NCBI GenBank assembly: GCA_950097015.1
Contig: CATNEN010000024.1
Location: forward strand, 4,202,501 to 4,266,500
Source of the DNA: Macrostomum hystrix
Lineage: Eukaryota; Platyhelminthes; Macrostomidae
Direction of reading: 5' to 3'
Length of the DNA stretch: 64,000 bases
In this document: in pieces, positions 53,571 to 64,000 of the stretch
Layout of the letters: each line of letters begins with the position of its first letter
Position numbering within the stretch: position 1 is the first letter of the stretch
Position numbers and translations under genes: made by a program
The notes under the pieces: model-generated
What the model was told of the DNA's origin: nothing
Databases searched by the model: none
The model's input: only the letters and a program-made list of their open reading frames with translations

Positions 53571-56500
53571 GTGAGCCTCTAAAACTGACACCGTGCAAAT
53601 TGCTCAGCCTACCTCTCAGTCTTCTCACCCTACCTCTCAGTCTTCTCACCCTACCTCTCAGTCTGTCCCAGCCTACCTCTCAGTCTGTCTTACCCTACCT
53701 CTCAGTCTGTCCTACCCTACCTCTCAGTCTGTCCTACCCTACCTCTCAGTCTGTCCTACCCTACCTCTCAGTCTTCTCACCCTACCTCTCAGTCTGTCCC
53801 AGCCTACCTCTCAGTCTGTCTTACCCTACCTCTCAGTCTGTCCTACCCTACCTCTCAGTCTGTCCTACCCTACCTCTCAGTCTGTCCTACCCTACCTCTC
53901 AGTCTGTCCTACCCTACCTCTCAGTCTGTTCTACCCTACCTCTCAGTTTTCTCACCCTACCTCTCAGTCTTCTCACCCTACCTCTCAGTCTGTCCCAGCC
54001 TACCTCTCAGTCTGTCCCAGCCTACCTCTCAGTCTGTCTTACCCTACCTCTCCCATAAAAGACACAAATTAATATTTATTTTTCTTTTCGAACTCCGCAG
54101 TTCAAGATTGGCACCATCTGCAGCAGGCGGTGGCCGCAGCGGCCGCGGCTGCGGCAGCGGCGCAGAGGAGCAGCGACTGCGGCTCTGGCTACAGTCCGAT
54201 GAAGGAACGGCACAGGCTGCTGCAGTCGGCGCTAGGAGGTCCAGCGACCGCAGATTTGAACTGCTCGGCTGCTTCATTGCCAGCGAATTGCCCGACTGTC
54301 GTCTCCTATGACGGAAGCGCCGCCTACCTGCAGACGCAACCGAAGCGAAAGAATGCCACAAGGGAGACCACTAGCGTGCTCAAGGCCTGGCTCAATGAGC
54401 ACAGGAAGAATCCCTATCCGACTAAGGGCGAGAAGGTCATGCTGGCTATTGTGACCACAATGAGCCTGACTCAAGTGAGTTTCAGGGGCTTGATGTATTA
54501 TTGCTAATAAATTAACCACAAATGTCACTGATCGGATCTGTCAAGGTCTACATTCTATGGCAGATATAGAGCTACATTCTATGGTAGATATAGAGCTACA
54601 TTCTATGGCAGATATAGAGCTACATTCTAGGGTAGATATAGAGCTACATTCTATGGTAGATATAGAGCTACATTCTATGGCAGATATAGAGCTACATTCT
54701 AGGGTAGATATAGAGCTACATTCTATGGTAGATATAGAGCTACATTCTATGGTAGATATAGAGCGAAATTCTATGGTAGATATAGAGCTACATTCTATGG
54801 CAGATATAGAGCTACATTCTAGGGTAGATATAGAGCTACATTCTATGGTAGATATAGAGCTACATTCTATGGTAGATATAGAGCGACATTCTATGGTAGA
54901 TATAGAGCTACATTCTATTGTAGAAAAAGAGCTACATTCAATGGCAGATAGAGATCTCTACATTCAATGGCAGATAGAGATCTACATTCCATGGCAGATA
55001 GAGACTTCGATTGCCTAGCGTGTTGAGATCTAAACATAGTTTTAGATTGACACCTTTGTTTTATAGCAGATAAATCTAGTTGTTGGCAGTTAGATTTTAT
55101 TACAGTAGATTTCATGGCAGATGGACATGAACAATTGATAATAACCAAGATGCCGTTGGGTTTGACAACCCAGCTGAAATTAATAAAGAGCCGGAGTCAG
55201 AGAGCGATGAAAAAAACGGCATGCCGTGCAGTTGGAGGATATCAATTTCTAGCTGCCGACCGATTCAGCATGAAATAGTTGTAGATGCAGGGAAGGCATC
55301 AGCTATTATGTCTGTATGGATTCTGTCACAGCCGGGTGGAGCTGCATGAGGCGCCCCAAAGCAATCCCAATCCGGAAATATCACTTTTTCACTGCTCCAA
55401 CTGCTCACTGGAGCAGTTTCCTCACTCTCACGCATGCTCCACTGCTCACATCATCATTGTCACCCCTTGGCAAAGTGAATCGACACTTTTGCTTTCACAC
55501 AGATCTCCCTTCCCTTCGCTCGCATCTGAATCACGATATTTATGAAATAAAAAACAGTTACGCATTTGTGAGTCCGCCGATTTTGTTTTACTACACTTGA
55601 CAAGTGCATGTGAGTGTGTTCGGGCTTCAAGTATTGCTGCTGGGGATGCTTTTAACGGATCTATTTCTGACAATTCAGAGAGGTTACAACAATTATGAAA
55701 TGATTTTTTCGAAAATCGAAATTTAAACAAGGCATTAAAAATAACAGTGAAAATAATGCTTCCGCGAATGCTACAGACTCTTTTAAAAGCAGTGATCACA
55801 CAAAAGAAGGAAGATTGTTAAAAAATCTAAGCAGATTTCCATCCAAGTAAATAGCAAGCAGAGTGACAATCAGGGTGACAATCAGAGTGACAATCTGAGT
55901 GACAATCAGAGTGACAATCTGAGTGACAATCTGAGTGACATTCAGAGTGACAAGTAGAGTGACAATCAGGGCGATAATATGAGTGACAAGCAGAGTGACA
56001 ATCAGGGCGATAATATGAGTGACAAGCAGAGTGACAATCAGAGTGACAATCATGGTGACAATCAGAGTGACAAGCAGAGTGACAATCAGGGTGGCAATCA
56101 GAGTGACAATCAGAGTGACAAGCAGAGTGACAATCAGGGTGACAATCAGAGTGACAAGCAGAGTGACAATCAGAGTGACAAGCAGAGTGACAATCAGGGT
56201 GACAATCAGAGTGACAAGCAGAGTGACAATCAGAGTGACAAGCAGAGTGACAAGCAGGATTTTTCCTCGGTCCTTCAGGTCTCCACGTGGTTCGCCAATG
56301 CCCGCCGCCGCCTCAAAAAGGAGAACCGGATGACCTGGACACCGAGGGTCGGCTCGCACGGCGCCGACCCAGACGAAGAAGCCGAAGATCTGGACGCCGA
56401 CATTGAGGAAGTGGATGCCGATGACGATGTCCAGGAGCCGGATCTTCGGACTGCGGACTCCGGTCTGGCGACGTCGAGGAAGCGGGTCATCCTAGACGGC

Positions 56501-56863
56501 CATCTTCAAGAAGACTTCGCTGCTGACAACAGCTGCAGCTGCGAAGGCCTTGAGGTTAAGCGGCAAAGACTTCAGGAGGCTGAGCAGAACTCAACGCCGC
56601 CACCTCCGCAGCTGCAGCAGCAGCAGCAGCAGCCAGCGAAGAAGCCCAAGATCTGGTCCATTGTGGAGACTCTGAATCAGGCAGATCCGCCAAAGCCGCC
56701 GCTGCCCAAGCTGCCTCCACTGTTGAATCAGCAGCAGCAACAGCAGCAGCAATTTCAGCAATTCCAGCCCGCCTTGAATTGCCCAATGTCGATGGGAGTT
56801 TTCGCCGGCGGTCGGGGGTTCGCGTCACCGCAATCTATAATTGCGCCTCCGTATTATTTATGA
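53399..56863 (+). CDS. Irx: Iroquois-class TALE homeobox transcription factor, three exons
   Basis: Exons 53399-53570, 54101-54474 and 56279-56863 give 376 residues with GT-AG introns and phases 1 and 0. The homeodomain is at about 137-199: [10 protein letters not shown], then [19 protein letters not shown] (TALE three-residue insert), then [20 protein letters not shown]. The [17 protein letters not shown] and MTWTPR segments are Iroquois-specific. An acidic region follows (210-238), then the conserved [13 protein letters not shown] at 303-315 and polyglutamine stretches. An alanine run (A10) lies at 67-78. Irx proteins are nuclear and pattern neural and body territories. The start is the ATG with good context (GAAACATGAGC). 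Which Irx paralogue cannot be told. Its stop is at 56861 and AATAAA at 57119. Confidence 0.96.
53600..54052. repeat. 21-22-bp array in Irx intron 1, about 20 copies
   Basis: Units CTACCTCTCAGTCTGTCCTA plus CC, CAGTCTTCTCACC and CAGTCTGTCCCAGC versions. The pyrimidine-rich units contain many CTCAG and CCCAG words, that is acceptor-like sequences. It ends about 50 bases before the real acceptor at 54100. Confidence 0.95.
54101..54474 (+). CDS. Irx: Irx exon 2: alanine run and homeodomain helices 1-2
   Basis: Residues 58-182. Acceptor TTCGAACTCCGCAG, donor ACTCAA before GTGAGT at a codon boundary. It ends MSLTQ, so the exon stops exactly before the recognition helix. Confidence 0.95.
54545..55015. 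repeat. 24-bp array in Irx intron 2, about 18 copies
   Basis: Unit CTACATTCTATGGTAGATAT followed by AGAG. The right-hand units shift to TTCAATGGCAGATAGAGAT. Confidence 0.95.
55016..55855. other. Unique Irx intron 2 sequence
   Basis: No supported exon or repeat. Confidence 0.55.
55856..56256. repeat. 12-bp array (CAGAGTGACAAT), about 33 copies
   Basis: Units CAGAGTGACAAT, CAGAGTGACAAG and CAGGGTGACAAT. It reaches to within about 22 bases of the Irx exon 3 acceptor. It reads open into exon 3 (NQSDKQSD...), but the canonical homeodomain junction rules it out as coding. Confidence 0.97.
56279..56863 (+). CDS. Irx: Irx exon 3: recognition helix and C-terminal region
   Basis: Residues 183-376. 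Acceptor CCTCGGTCCTTCAG, then [12 protein letters not shown]. It ends [13 protein letters not shown] and TGA. The 12-bp array of intron 2 ends about 20 bases before the acceptor. Confidence 0.96.
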   Translation, partial: VSTWFANARRRLKKENRMTWTPRVGSHGADPDEEAEDLDADIEEVDADDDVQEPDLRTADSGLATSRKRVILDGHLQEDFAADNSCSCEGLEVKRQRLQEAEQNSTPPPPQLQQQQQQPAKKPKIWSIVETLNQADPPKPPLPKLPPLLNQQQQQQQQFQQFQPALNCPMSMGVFAGGRGFASPQSIIAPPYYL

Positions 56864-57389
56864 ACATTTTTTATGCTCGCTTTGAATGCAAACATTGGCT
56901 GCATGTACCTGTACACCTAGCATCGAATATTATTATAAGAATCGTGCCTACATACCCGTACAATACTGAGTGGCAACCCTGTATTTTACTCGTGTTTTTT
57001 CAGTATGAATTCTCTAATTCATATTTTGGTCCTTCATTTTTCATATTTCCAATAATATAGAAGAAGCAACTGTTTTATCGCAACTGTTTTGTTACCCATA
57101 ATTGCTTTATCTGTAAAAAATAAATAACTCTGTGTAAAAATGCTCTAAATCATTATTTTACGTGTCAAAGTAAATCTAAAACTGAATGATACGCTCGTAA
57201 ATTATTGTAATTTAATTTGCTGACTGACTGCTAAAGTTAATGCCAACCACTTTTTTGCATGTGTTTTCATTGTTAATTTAGAGAGACTTATTAATTAAAC
57301 ACTCGCTGCAAATGCTTATTTAAACAATTTTCACGCCTGCATCATTGATTAATTATTCGCCTTCAAATATATCTCTGTTTATTTAAAAG
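56864..57389. other. Irx 3' UTR and downstream flank
   Basis: AT-rich. No gene. Carries the polyadenylation signal at 57119. Confidence 0.6.
57119..57124 (+). promoter_or_regulatory. Polyadenylation signal for Irx
   Basis: AATAAA about 255 bases after the stop, in a strongly AT-rich setting. Confidence 0.6.
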
Positions 57390-58030
57390 AGACGAGGAAC
57401 AAAGGGGGCAGAAGGGCAGGGTGTAGAAAGGCAGAGGGTAGAAGGACAGGGGGTAGAAGGACAGAGGGGGTAGAAAAACAGGGGTAGAAGGGCAGAGGGG
57501 GTAGAAAAACAGGGGTAGAAAGGCAGAGGGGGTAGAAGAACAGGGGTAGAAGGACAAAGGGGATAGAAGGGCAGAGGATAGAAGGACAGAGGGGGTAGAA
57601 GGACACAGGGGGTAGAAGGACAGAAGGGGTAGAAGGACACAGGGGGTAGAAGGACACAGGGGTAGAAGGGCAGAAGGGGTAGAAGGACACAGGGGGTAGA
57701 AGGACAGAGGGGATAGAAGGACACAGGGGGTAGAAGGACAGAAGGGGTAGAAGGACAAAGGGGTAGAAGGGCAGAAGGGGTAGAAGGACACAGGGGGTAG
57801 AAGGACAGAGGGGGTAGAAGGACACAGGGGGTAGAAGGACAGAAGGGGTAGAAGGACAAAGGGGTAGAAGGGCAGAAGGGGTAGAAGGACACAGGGGGTA
57901 GAAGGACAGAAGGGGTAGAAGGACACAGGGGTAGAAGGACAGAAGGGGTAGAAGGTCAGAGGGATTAGAAGAACAGAGGGGTAGAAGGGCAGAGGTGAGA
58001 GAGGGACAGAGGGAGTAGAAAAAAAGAGTG
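57390..58030. repeat. Polypurine array (GGGGTAGAAGGACAGA), about 37 units
   Basis: Units of 16-18 bp: GGGGTAGAAGGACAGA, GGGGGTAGAAGGACACA and GGGTAGAAGGGCAGAA. Three minus frames are open (PSTPSVLLPLLSFYP type), a by-product. Confidence 0.95.
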
Positions 58031-58763
58031 GGAAAATAACATAGTGGCGAGACAGGTGGACGAATGAGTGAAAAGAAAATGAAGACAAATACTATTTTAA
58101 ACTGATTCATATATCTCAATAGATAGGCAAGGGTCATTTTCGCCATTTTTATTTCCAAACTTCACAGTGTGTCACTTGCTTGTCAGTCGCCTTATTACCC
58201 AGAAAGATACAGTCTTTGGCACTCCGGTTTCCATGCAGTTGTCAGTTTTGACATGTCAAGAATTTTATAAATAATTAATCTTTATGCCAATATTTCTTTC
58301 CGCTGCTAAATGCTAACTATGTAAGAATGGCATTAACAATGGGCATATGAAGTTTCTGCTTCATTTTCTGGTCAAAAAAGAATAGAAACAAAGTGTTCTA
58401 CTCGTAGTTGCCGCACGTACGACAATGGCCCAGTCCACTATAGCCATCTGCTATTGAGTTGGAACTAGCGCAAATATGTTACTATAGGATTAGACCATGA
58501 AGCATCACTGCAGGGAACCTTGTCAAGTTTCTCACCTGCCTGCCTCACCTGGCTGTGTTATCATTATTTTGTTAGCTATAGAATGACAAGGCTGTGATAA
58601 AAATGCCTAGAATATTGTCGATAATTGTTTTTTTACTCTAAAGCAGTCTGTCACGAGAAATGCTAATTAGTAGATAAGGCTTAAATTGTTCAGTGCTTTT
58701 AGAAGCAAAATATCTCACTATAAGGGGAAAAAAACAGGACAACGAGTAGCTGTGGTAGAATTT
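58031..58763. other. Unique sequence
   Basis: AT-rich; no supported feature. Confidence 0.55.
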
Positions 58764-58927
58764 TAGGGCCCCTAGTCCATGGACTTAAAAGGCTGTACGT
58801 TAGTGGCTTGCCTGCATAACTAGTGGACAGGACAGCTATTCAGTCCATGGACTGGGGGGCGCCCCAATGAATCCTGAAGCAATGCATTCCTAAAGTGAAG
58901 TCGGTATTCGAACCCCCGACCTTCGCG
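58764..58927 (-). mobile_element. SINE family A, internally deleted copy
   Basis: On the minus strand GGTCGGGGGTTCGAATACCG (B-box side) is followed by a shortened body. Two copies of the AGTCCATGGACT palindrome follow, at 58842-58853 and 58774-58785. The A-box side is missing. Confidence 0.75.
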
Positions 58928-59239
58928 TTTCGTCGCGTTTTATTCATTTGTATTTAATAATCCTTACACTATATGTTCATGAATACATTAAAGTTAACAA
59001 AATATTATGAAAAAACGAGACTGGAACCATGACCCCAGATAATAGAAAACACGAGGCCCAACCCCTGGCATAGCAACTTTGCGCATTCACCGCTGACTTT
59101 CTATTGTTGTGCTTCATCAAACTGGAATATTGTATCTCTCTGCTGTTTTGTTGATTTCTTGCTGCTGCTACTAGGCAAAGTAGCTAACCTGCCTCAGTGT
59201 GGGAAGGCTTGCGTGGAGCTGCCTGACTATCTATATAGT

Positions 59240-59278
<39 letters not shown>
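59240..59278. repeat. AGC/CAG run, 13 copies
   Basis: Perfect trinucleotide run. The flanking frame lacks coding support, so it is not called a polyserine or polyglutamine gene. Confidence 0.95.
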
Positions 59279-59279
<1 letters not shown>

Positions 59280-59280
59280 G

Positions 59281-60617
59281 GGGTCACGGGAGACAAGGGC
59301 TGGCAAGTGTTAACGAGTTCTCTCTCAATTTCTCTAGCTCGCTCTTCTCAAACTGGTGTTCCTATGTATATACCGACACTGAAGCGGTGTAGTTCTCTCT
59401 GCTTTCTTGTTTGGTGTCTGAGTGTCCTCTGACAAGCGCCCCCCACCCTGCCCCCACTGTCAGTGTTAACACTAACTGGCTAACTCCACTGAGCGCAGAA
59501 TTGTTGTCGGTAAAGACAGAAGAAGAGCAGAATAAAATTGGCGGCATTTGTCACGCTTGTATCCATCTGTCCCCCCCTCAATTCTCAATGAAGAGTGAAT
59601 TGTAGCAGAATAGTGCGAAGATCTTGTTTTAACGCAAACCTTGTTAAACAGTGGGGCCCGCAAGATTGCATGCCGCATAGTTGAGAATTGTCTGCAGACA
59701 CTGTTCGTCCTAGTGTCAGCTGCGCTCTAGTCTGTAGACTATTGTAGTGTGCTTCACTGGTTTAAAATAATGATAATTATCTTGAATTTAACTGAGCTCC
59801 GCATCAAAATCGTGTATTTTTCAGTAATTTCCAGTTTTCGATATTATGAGTATAATAATCGCATGAGCGTATCTAGCCAACAAGCGGGCAAGCCGTTTCA
59901 AATCTAAAAGGGAAACTGGATTCATTGTTTAAAGGCTTCCATGGGTGAAGCCGCATGCCCCGCTCATAACTTGTCACCGCAACACAAGCTGCGAGCAGAA
60001 CAGCTCGGTGGAGGTGGCAGAGGAACAGATAAATGAAGGCAGGTGACTGGAACGAAACGGGGTAGACTGAGAGAATGATAGGGAAACTGAGAGGAAGAGA
60101 GGGATATATTATTTGCAGAATTTTCCAACCTACCGACCGGCAAGGACTCGTAAACTGTGTATTATAAGTGAAATATTTCTGAGCAAAATGGAATCGACGA
60201 AGAAAAGCAAAGAGCTGGCAATATCTTCCGGATGCAGATATCATGTTTATTAATTGGCGTAACCAATATTATTGCCACAGAGAATTGAGATCAGAATTTT
60301 GTTTTGTCCAACAGTTTTGCTCCTACAAGAAGAAGAGTTGTTGAGGCAGTCGAACACTTCCCGTATCCGCTTGACTTTTATAGCCGTGCTTAGGAAATTC
60401 TTATTTTTCAGCTGCTTGGAACTAAGTTTCGATGCATGCGTTTTTTAATGACCAAGCATGGACACCCCACCCCTCATCTCACTTTGACACTTTCGCTGCT
60501 CATACTGCTTATTCTCGTGTTCCGTTTCCGGTGCTGAGTCAGTGAGTGGGCAGAGCTGCATTTGGCAAGGCCAGATTGTTTCAGAATAAGACATTATAAA
60601 CCCTTATAATTTACTTA
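59281..60617. other. Unique sequence
   Basis: Short open frames only; nothing recognised. Confidence 0.5.
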
Positions 60618-61500
60618 CTCTCCCTCTCTCCCTCTCACTCTCCCTCTCTTCCTCTCACTCCCCCTCTCTTCCTCTCACTCTCCCTCTCTCCCTCTCACTC
60701 TCCCTCTCTTCCTCTCACTCCCCCTCTCTTCCTCTCACTCTCCCTCTCTCCCTCTCACTCTCCCTCTCTTCCTCTCACTCCCCCTCTCTTCCTCTCACTC
60801 TCCCTCTCTCCCTCTCACTCTCCCTCTCTTCCTCTCACTCCCCCTCTCTTCCTCTCACTCTCCCTCTCTTCCTCTCACTCTCCCTCTCTTCCTCTCACTC
60901 CCCCTCTCTTCCTCTCACGCTCCCTCTCTCCCTCTCACTCTCCCTCTCTTCCTCTCACTCACCCTCTCTTCCTCTCACTCCCCCTCTCTTCCTCTCACTC
61001 TCCCTCTCTTCCTCTCACTCACCCTCTCTTCCTCTCACTCCCCTCTCTTCCTCTCACTCACCCTCTCTTCCTCTCACTCACCCTCTCTTCCTCTCACTCT
61101 CCCTCTCTTCCTCTCACTCCCCCTCTCTTCCTCTCACTCTCCCTCTCTTCCTCTCACTCACCCTCTCTTCCTCTCACTCACCCTCTCTTCCTCTCACTCT
61201 CCCTCTCTTCCTCTCACTCACCCTCTCTCCCTCTCACTCTCCCTCTCTTCCTCTCACTCTCCCTCTCTTCCTCTCACTCTCCCTCTCTTCCTCTCACTCA
61301 CCCTCTCTTCCTCTCACTCTCCCTCTCTTCCTCTCACTCTCCCTCTCTCCCTCTCACTCTCAGTAATTAATTGTGTAGTAATTTTGTAACTCTCTTCCTC
61401 TCCCTCTCCATCTCTTCCTCTCACTCCCCTTCTTGTTCTCACTCTCCCTCTCTCCCTCTCACTCTCCCTCTCTTTCTTACTCTCAATCTCTTTCTCTATT
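60618..61500. repeat. Polypyrimidine array (TCCCTCTCTTCCTCTCACTC), about 40 units
   Basis: 20-bp units with C/T/A variation at one position, arranged in higher-order 60-bp triplets on the left side. Interrupted at 61365-61390, then continues degenerately. Confidence 0.95.
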
Positions 61501-62644
61501 GTCAGATCTTGCTAGCTCTCAGCTTTTTCTTCATCGAGTCCATGTCCTTGCCGGTATAGGCTGGGAAATTCTGCTCGAAAATATTTCGGAGAGCGGTTCT
61601 TCTGTCTGTTATTGTGTTAAACGGGTCGCAGATAGCCTATTAAATTTTTTAATGTCAGTTGAAGAAATGCATGTTTGTCTGTGCTTGATTTTCTAAAAAA
61701 GACACGGTGTTTCTTAAGACATGTGCTCATAGCAACCCCTTGCCATGGCTTCTCAAACTGCTCAGCCACTAAGCAGCTGGGCTAGGGGCTAATTCTGTGG
61801 CATTTTACTTTAACACGATCCTCTTTCTACAAAAAATTAGAAATCAAACGAGCCGGGAAAAAATGAAAGTCTGGCTACGTCAGAAGCGGCAAGATCAGTC
61901 AGCGCGTATGGAATTAAAATTCATGCTCAACTGAGCACTAACAAAAATGCTGCGAATTAAGCCTAGCCTAGCTTTCGATTCGATTAGGCTGTTAAAAATA
62001 AAAAAACACAAAATGACTGTTCATTCTATTTTTTGTTAGATTAGACAGCCCCCACCCCTAGCCGACCATGTGGATTGAGCACAGGTGAATTCTGGTGACA
62101 AAAAATAGTGGCAGAATAAAACAGACACAGGAACCCCTTATATATCTTTCTCGCTCTACCAAAAAACAGCAGTCATTTTAGCAATTAGACAGGCCCATCT
62201 GCATGGACAATGCATGAACAGGCTATTTTAAATCCACTCTACAATATAGTTAGCTAGAGCACAATAGTTGTCTGTCCAATTGTATATTATTGAGCGCCCA
62301 TTGCTTATAGGGGCTGAGGACTGCAGACTGAGAAACACTGGGAGAAGAGATCCCCCAGACGATGGGGCGCCTTTTGTGAAGCGCATTGTGGAATAAAAAG
62401 TAAGCTCTAAATAACAATAGGCACTGAAGGACAAACAGCCAATGCATCTTCAGGTTGTGAGCTAGATGCTTTAAAGTATACTAGCAATTATAATTATTCT
62501 GAGTAGTTTAGCAGTCTTAGTTCACTTCTTGTAAAGTTTATAATATTGTATTAGAACAATCTTTTACTTACAAGTTAAATAAACGTCTAGTTCATGAAAA
62601 ACTTGTTGTGCTTCATTAATTGTCGCATAAAAAAATTTACTCAT
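61501..62644. other. Unique sequence
   Basis: No supported gene or RNA. Confidence 0.55.
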
Positions 62645-63690
62645 TGAGTCCCATTTCTTGTTTCTTGGAAAAATGTCGAATCATCGAGTCCTACTCTTTG
62701 TTTCTTGGAAAAGTTCTTCTTTTCGACTCCTAATACTTGCTTCTTATAAAATGTCTACTCGTCAAGTCCTACTCCTTGTTTCTTGGAAAATGCCTACTTG
62801 TCGAGTCCTACTCCTTGTTTCTTGGAAAATGTCTACTCGTCAAGTCCTACTCCTTGCTTCTAGGAAAATGTCTACTCGTCAAGTCCTACTCCCTGCTTCT
62901 TGGAAAATGTCTACTCGTCAAGTCCTACTCCCTGCTTCTTGGAAAATGTCTACTCGTCAAGTCCTACTCCCTGCTTCTTGGAAAATGTCTACTCGTCAAG
63001 TCCTACTCCTTGTTTCTTGGAAAATGTCTACTTGTCGAGTCCTACTTCTTGTTTCTTGGAAAATGTCTACTTGTCGAGTCCTACTCCTTGTTTCTTGGAA
63101 AAATGTCTACTCGTCAAGTACTACTCCTTGTTTCTTGGAAAATGTCTACTCGTCGAGTCCTACTCCTTGCTTCTAGGAAAATGTCTACTCGTCGAGTCCT
63201 ACTCCCTGCTTCTTGGAAAATGTCTACTCGTCAAGTACTACTCCTTGTTTCTTGGAAAAATGTCTACTCGTCAAGTACTACTCCTTGTTTCTTGGAAAAA
63301 TGTCTACTCGTCAAGTACTACTCCTTGTTTCTTGGAAAATGTCTACTCGTCGAGTCCTACTCCTTGCTTCTAGGAAAATGTCTACTCGTCGAGTCCTACT
63401 CCTTGCTTCTAGGAAAATGTCTACTCGTCGAGTCCTACTCCTTGCTTCTAGGAAAATGTCTACTCGTCGAGTCCTACTCCTTGTTTCTTGGAAAAATGTC
63501 TATTCGTCAAGTCCTACTCCTTGTTTCTTGGAAAATGTCTACTCGTCGAGTCCTACTCCTTGCTTCTAGGAAAATGTCTACTCGTCGAGTCCTACTCCTT
63601 GCTTCTAGGAAAATGTCTACTCGTCGAGTCCTACTCCCTGCTTCTTGGAGAATGTCTACTTGTCGAGTCCTACTTCTTGTTTCTTGAAAA
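62645..63690. repeat. 39-bp array, about 27 copies
   Basis: Unit AAAATGTCTACTCGTCAAGT followed by CCTACTCCTTGCTTCTTGG. Variants with an extra A shift the frame. All plus frames are open; apparent proteins are by-products. Confidence 0.97.
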
Positions 63691-64000
63691 AAAAGTATGC
63701 TACAGTCTCTTTCTTGAAAACTTTGTTATTTTGATAATCGGAATCTTGTCGACTGGTCTAAAATAGAAATAACAAAGGTTTATTTAAGTTGCAGCATGTC
63801 GGTATTTGCGTTTGTAAAAAAAGCATCTAAAAATGATTGTGACAGCAGTCAGTCCGTTTCTGACGTGTGTGTGTGCTCAGATGCGGTGTGTCAAAGTGAG
63901 CTGAAGGCAATTGCAGCTGAGTTGTGTGGGGTCCCTGTGTGGAGTTGGGCTGAGTGAGATGAGGCCTGCAGATCATAAAACACAGCGCGGCACATCAGTG
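63691..64000. other. Unique sequence at the window end
   Basis: Nothing supportable; a short GT run at about 63866-63875. Confidence 0.55.

Noticed and set aside
55979..56278. N-terminal NQSDKQSD extension of Irx exon 3 as coding
   Set aside because: The frame is open through the 12-bp array, but the CCTTCAG acceptor joins exon 2 exactly at the canonical TQ-VSTWFAN homeodomain junction.
59159..59432. Polyserine or polyalanine reading frames over the AGC run
   Set aside because: Trinucleotide run open in several frames; flanks are not coding-like.

Overview
This is a stretch of nuclear DNA from an animal, most likely an invertebrate bilaterian. A spiralian such as a flatworm or relative would fit, but the species cannot be fixed from the sequence. 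The evidence is three genes with GT-AG introns and metazoan-type products, two families of tRNA-derived SINEs with recognisable pol III boxes, AATAAA signals after each gene, and no sign of prokaryotic organisation. Coding exons are GC-rich and the unique sequence between them is AT-rich. By my rough addition about 35 kb of the 64 kb is tandem-repeat (minisatellite) DNA, in more than thirty arrays of mostly different 11-50 bp units.

Three genes can be assembled by hand. (1) On the minus strand, 32167 down to 2468, is a nine-exon gene for a 905-residue IRM-family (Kirrel/Neph, SYG-1, Roughest/Kirre type) adhesion receptor. It has a signal peptide, five Ig domains, one transmembrane helix, a cytoplasmic tail and a C-terminal S-E-V PDZ ligand. 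All eight splice junctions are phase-compatible. (2) On the plus strand, 45963-49510, is a three-exon gene for a secreted 312-residue N-formylglutamate amidohydrolase-like protein. (3) On the plus strand, 53399-56863, is a three-exon Iroquois (Irx) TALE homeobox gene, 376 residues, with an intron splitting the homeobox just before the VSTWFAN recognition helix.

Layout: 0-2.3 kb holds a 50-bp array, a SINE and two adjoining arrays downstream of the receptor gene. From 2.5 to 32.2 kb is the receptor gene, whose six introns longer than 450 bp all hold arrays (introns 1 and 2 hold 6.4 kb and 3.5 kb blocks). From 33.4 to 38.3 kb, upstream of the receptor, lies a ~200-copy array whose every unit carries a consensus 5' splice site on the plus strand. 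From 38.9 to 45.5 kb are five more arrays. From 46 to 49.5 kb is the hydrolase gene, with SINEs in intron 1 and an array in intron 2. From 49.5 to 53.1 kb are four arrays. From 53.4 to 57.1 kb is Irx, with arrays in both introns. From 57.4 to 63.7 kb are three arrays, a SINE and a CAG tract in otherwise unremarkable DNA.

The three genes do not form an operon or pathway. The most interesting structure is in the non-coding DNA: nearly every interval has its own private minisatellite, several of which share a GGAT(T/C)TG core. One minisatellite is linked to a SINE and appears in inverted orientation in two receptor introns, where it could pair in the pre-mRNA around exons 6-8. Those exons have a length divisible by three and include the transmembrane exon. 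The splicing and RNA consequences proposed below are inference.
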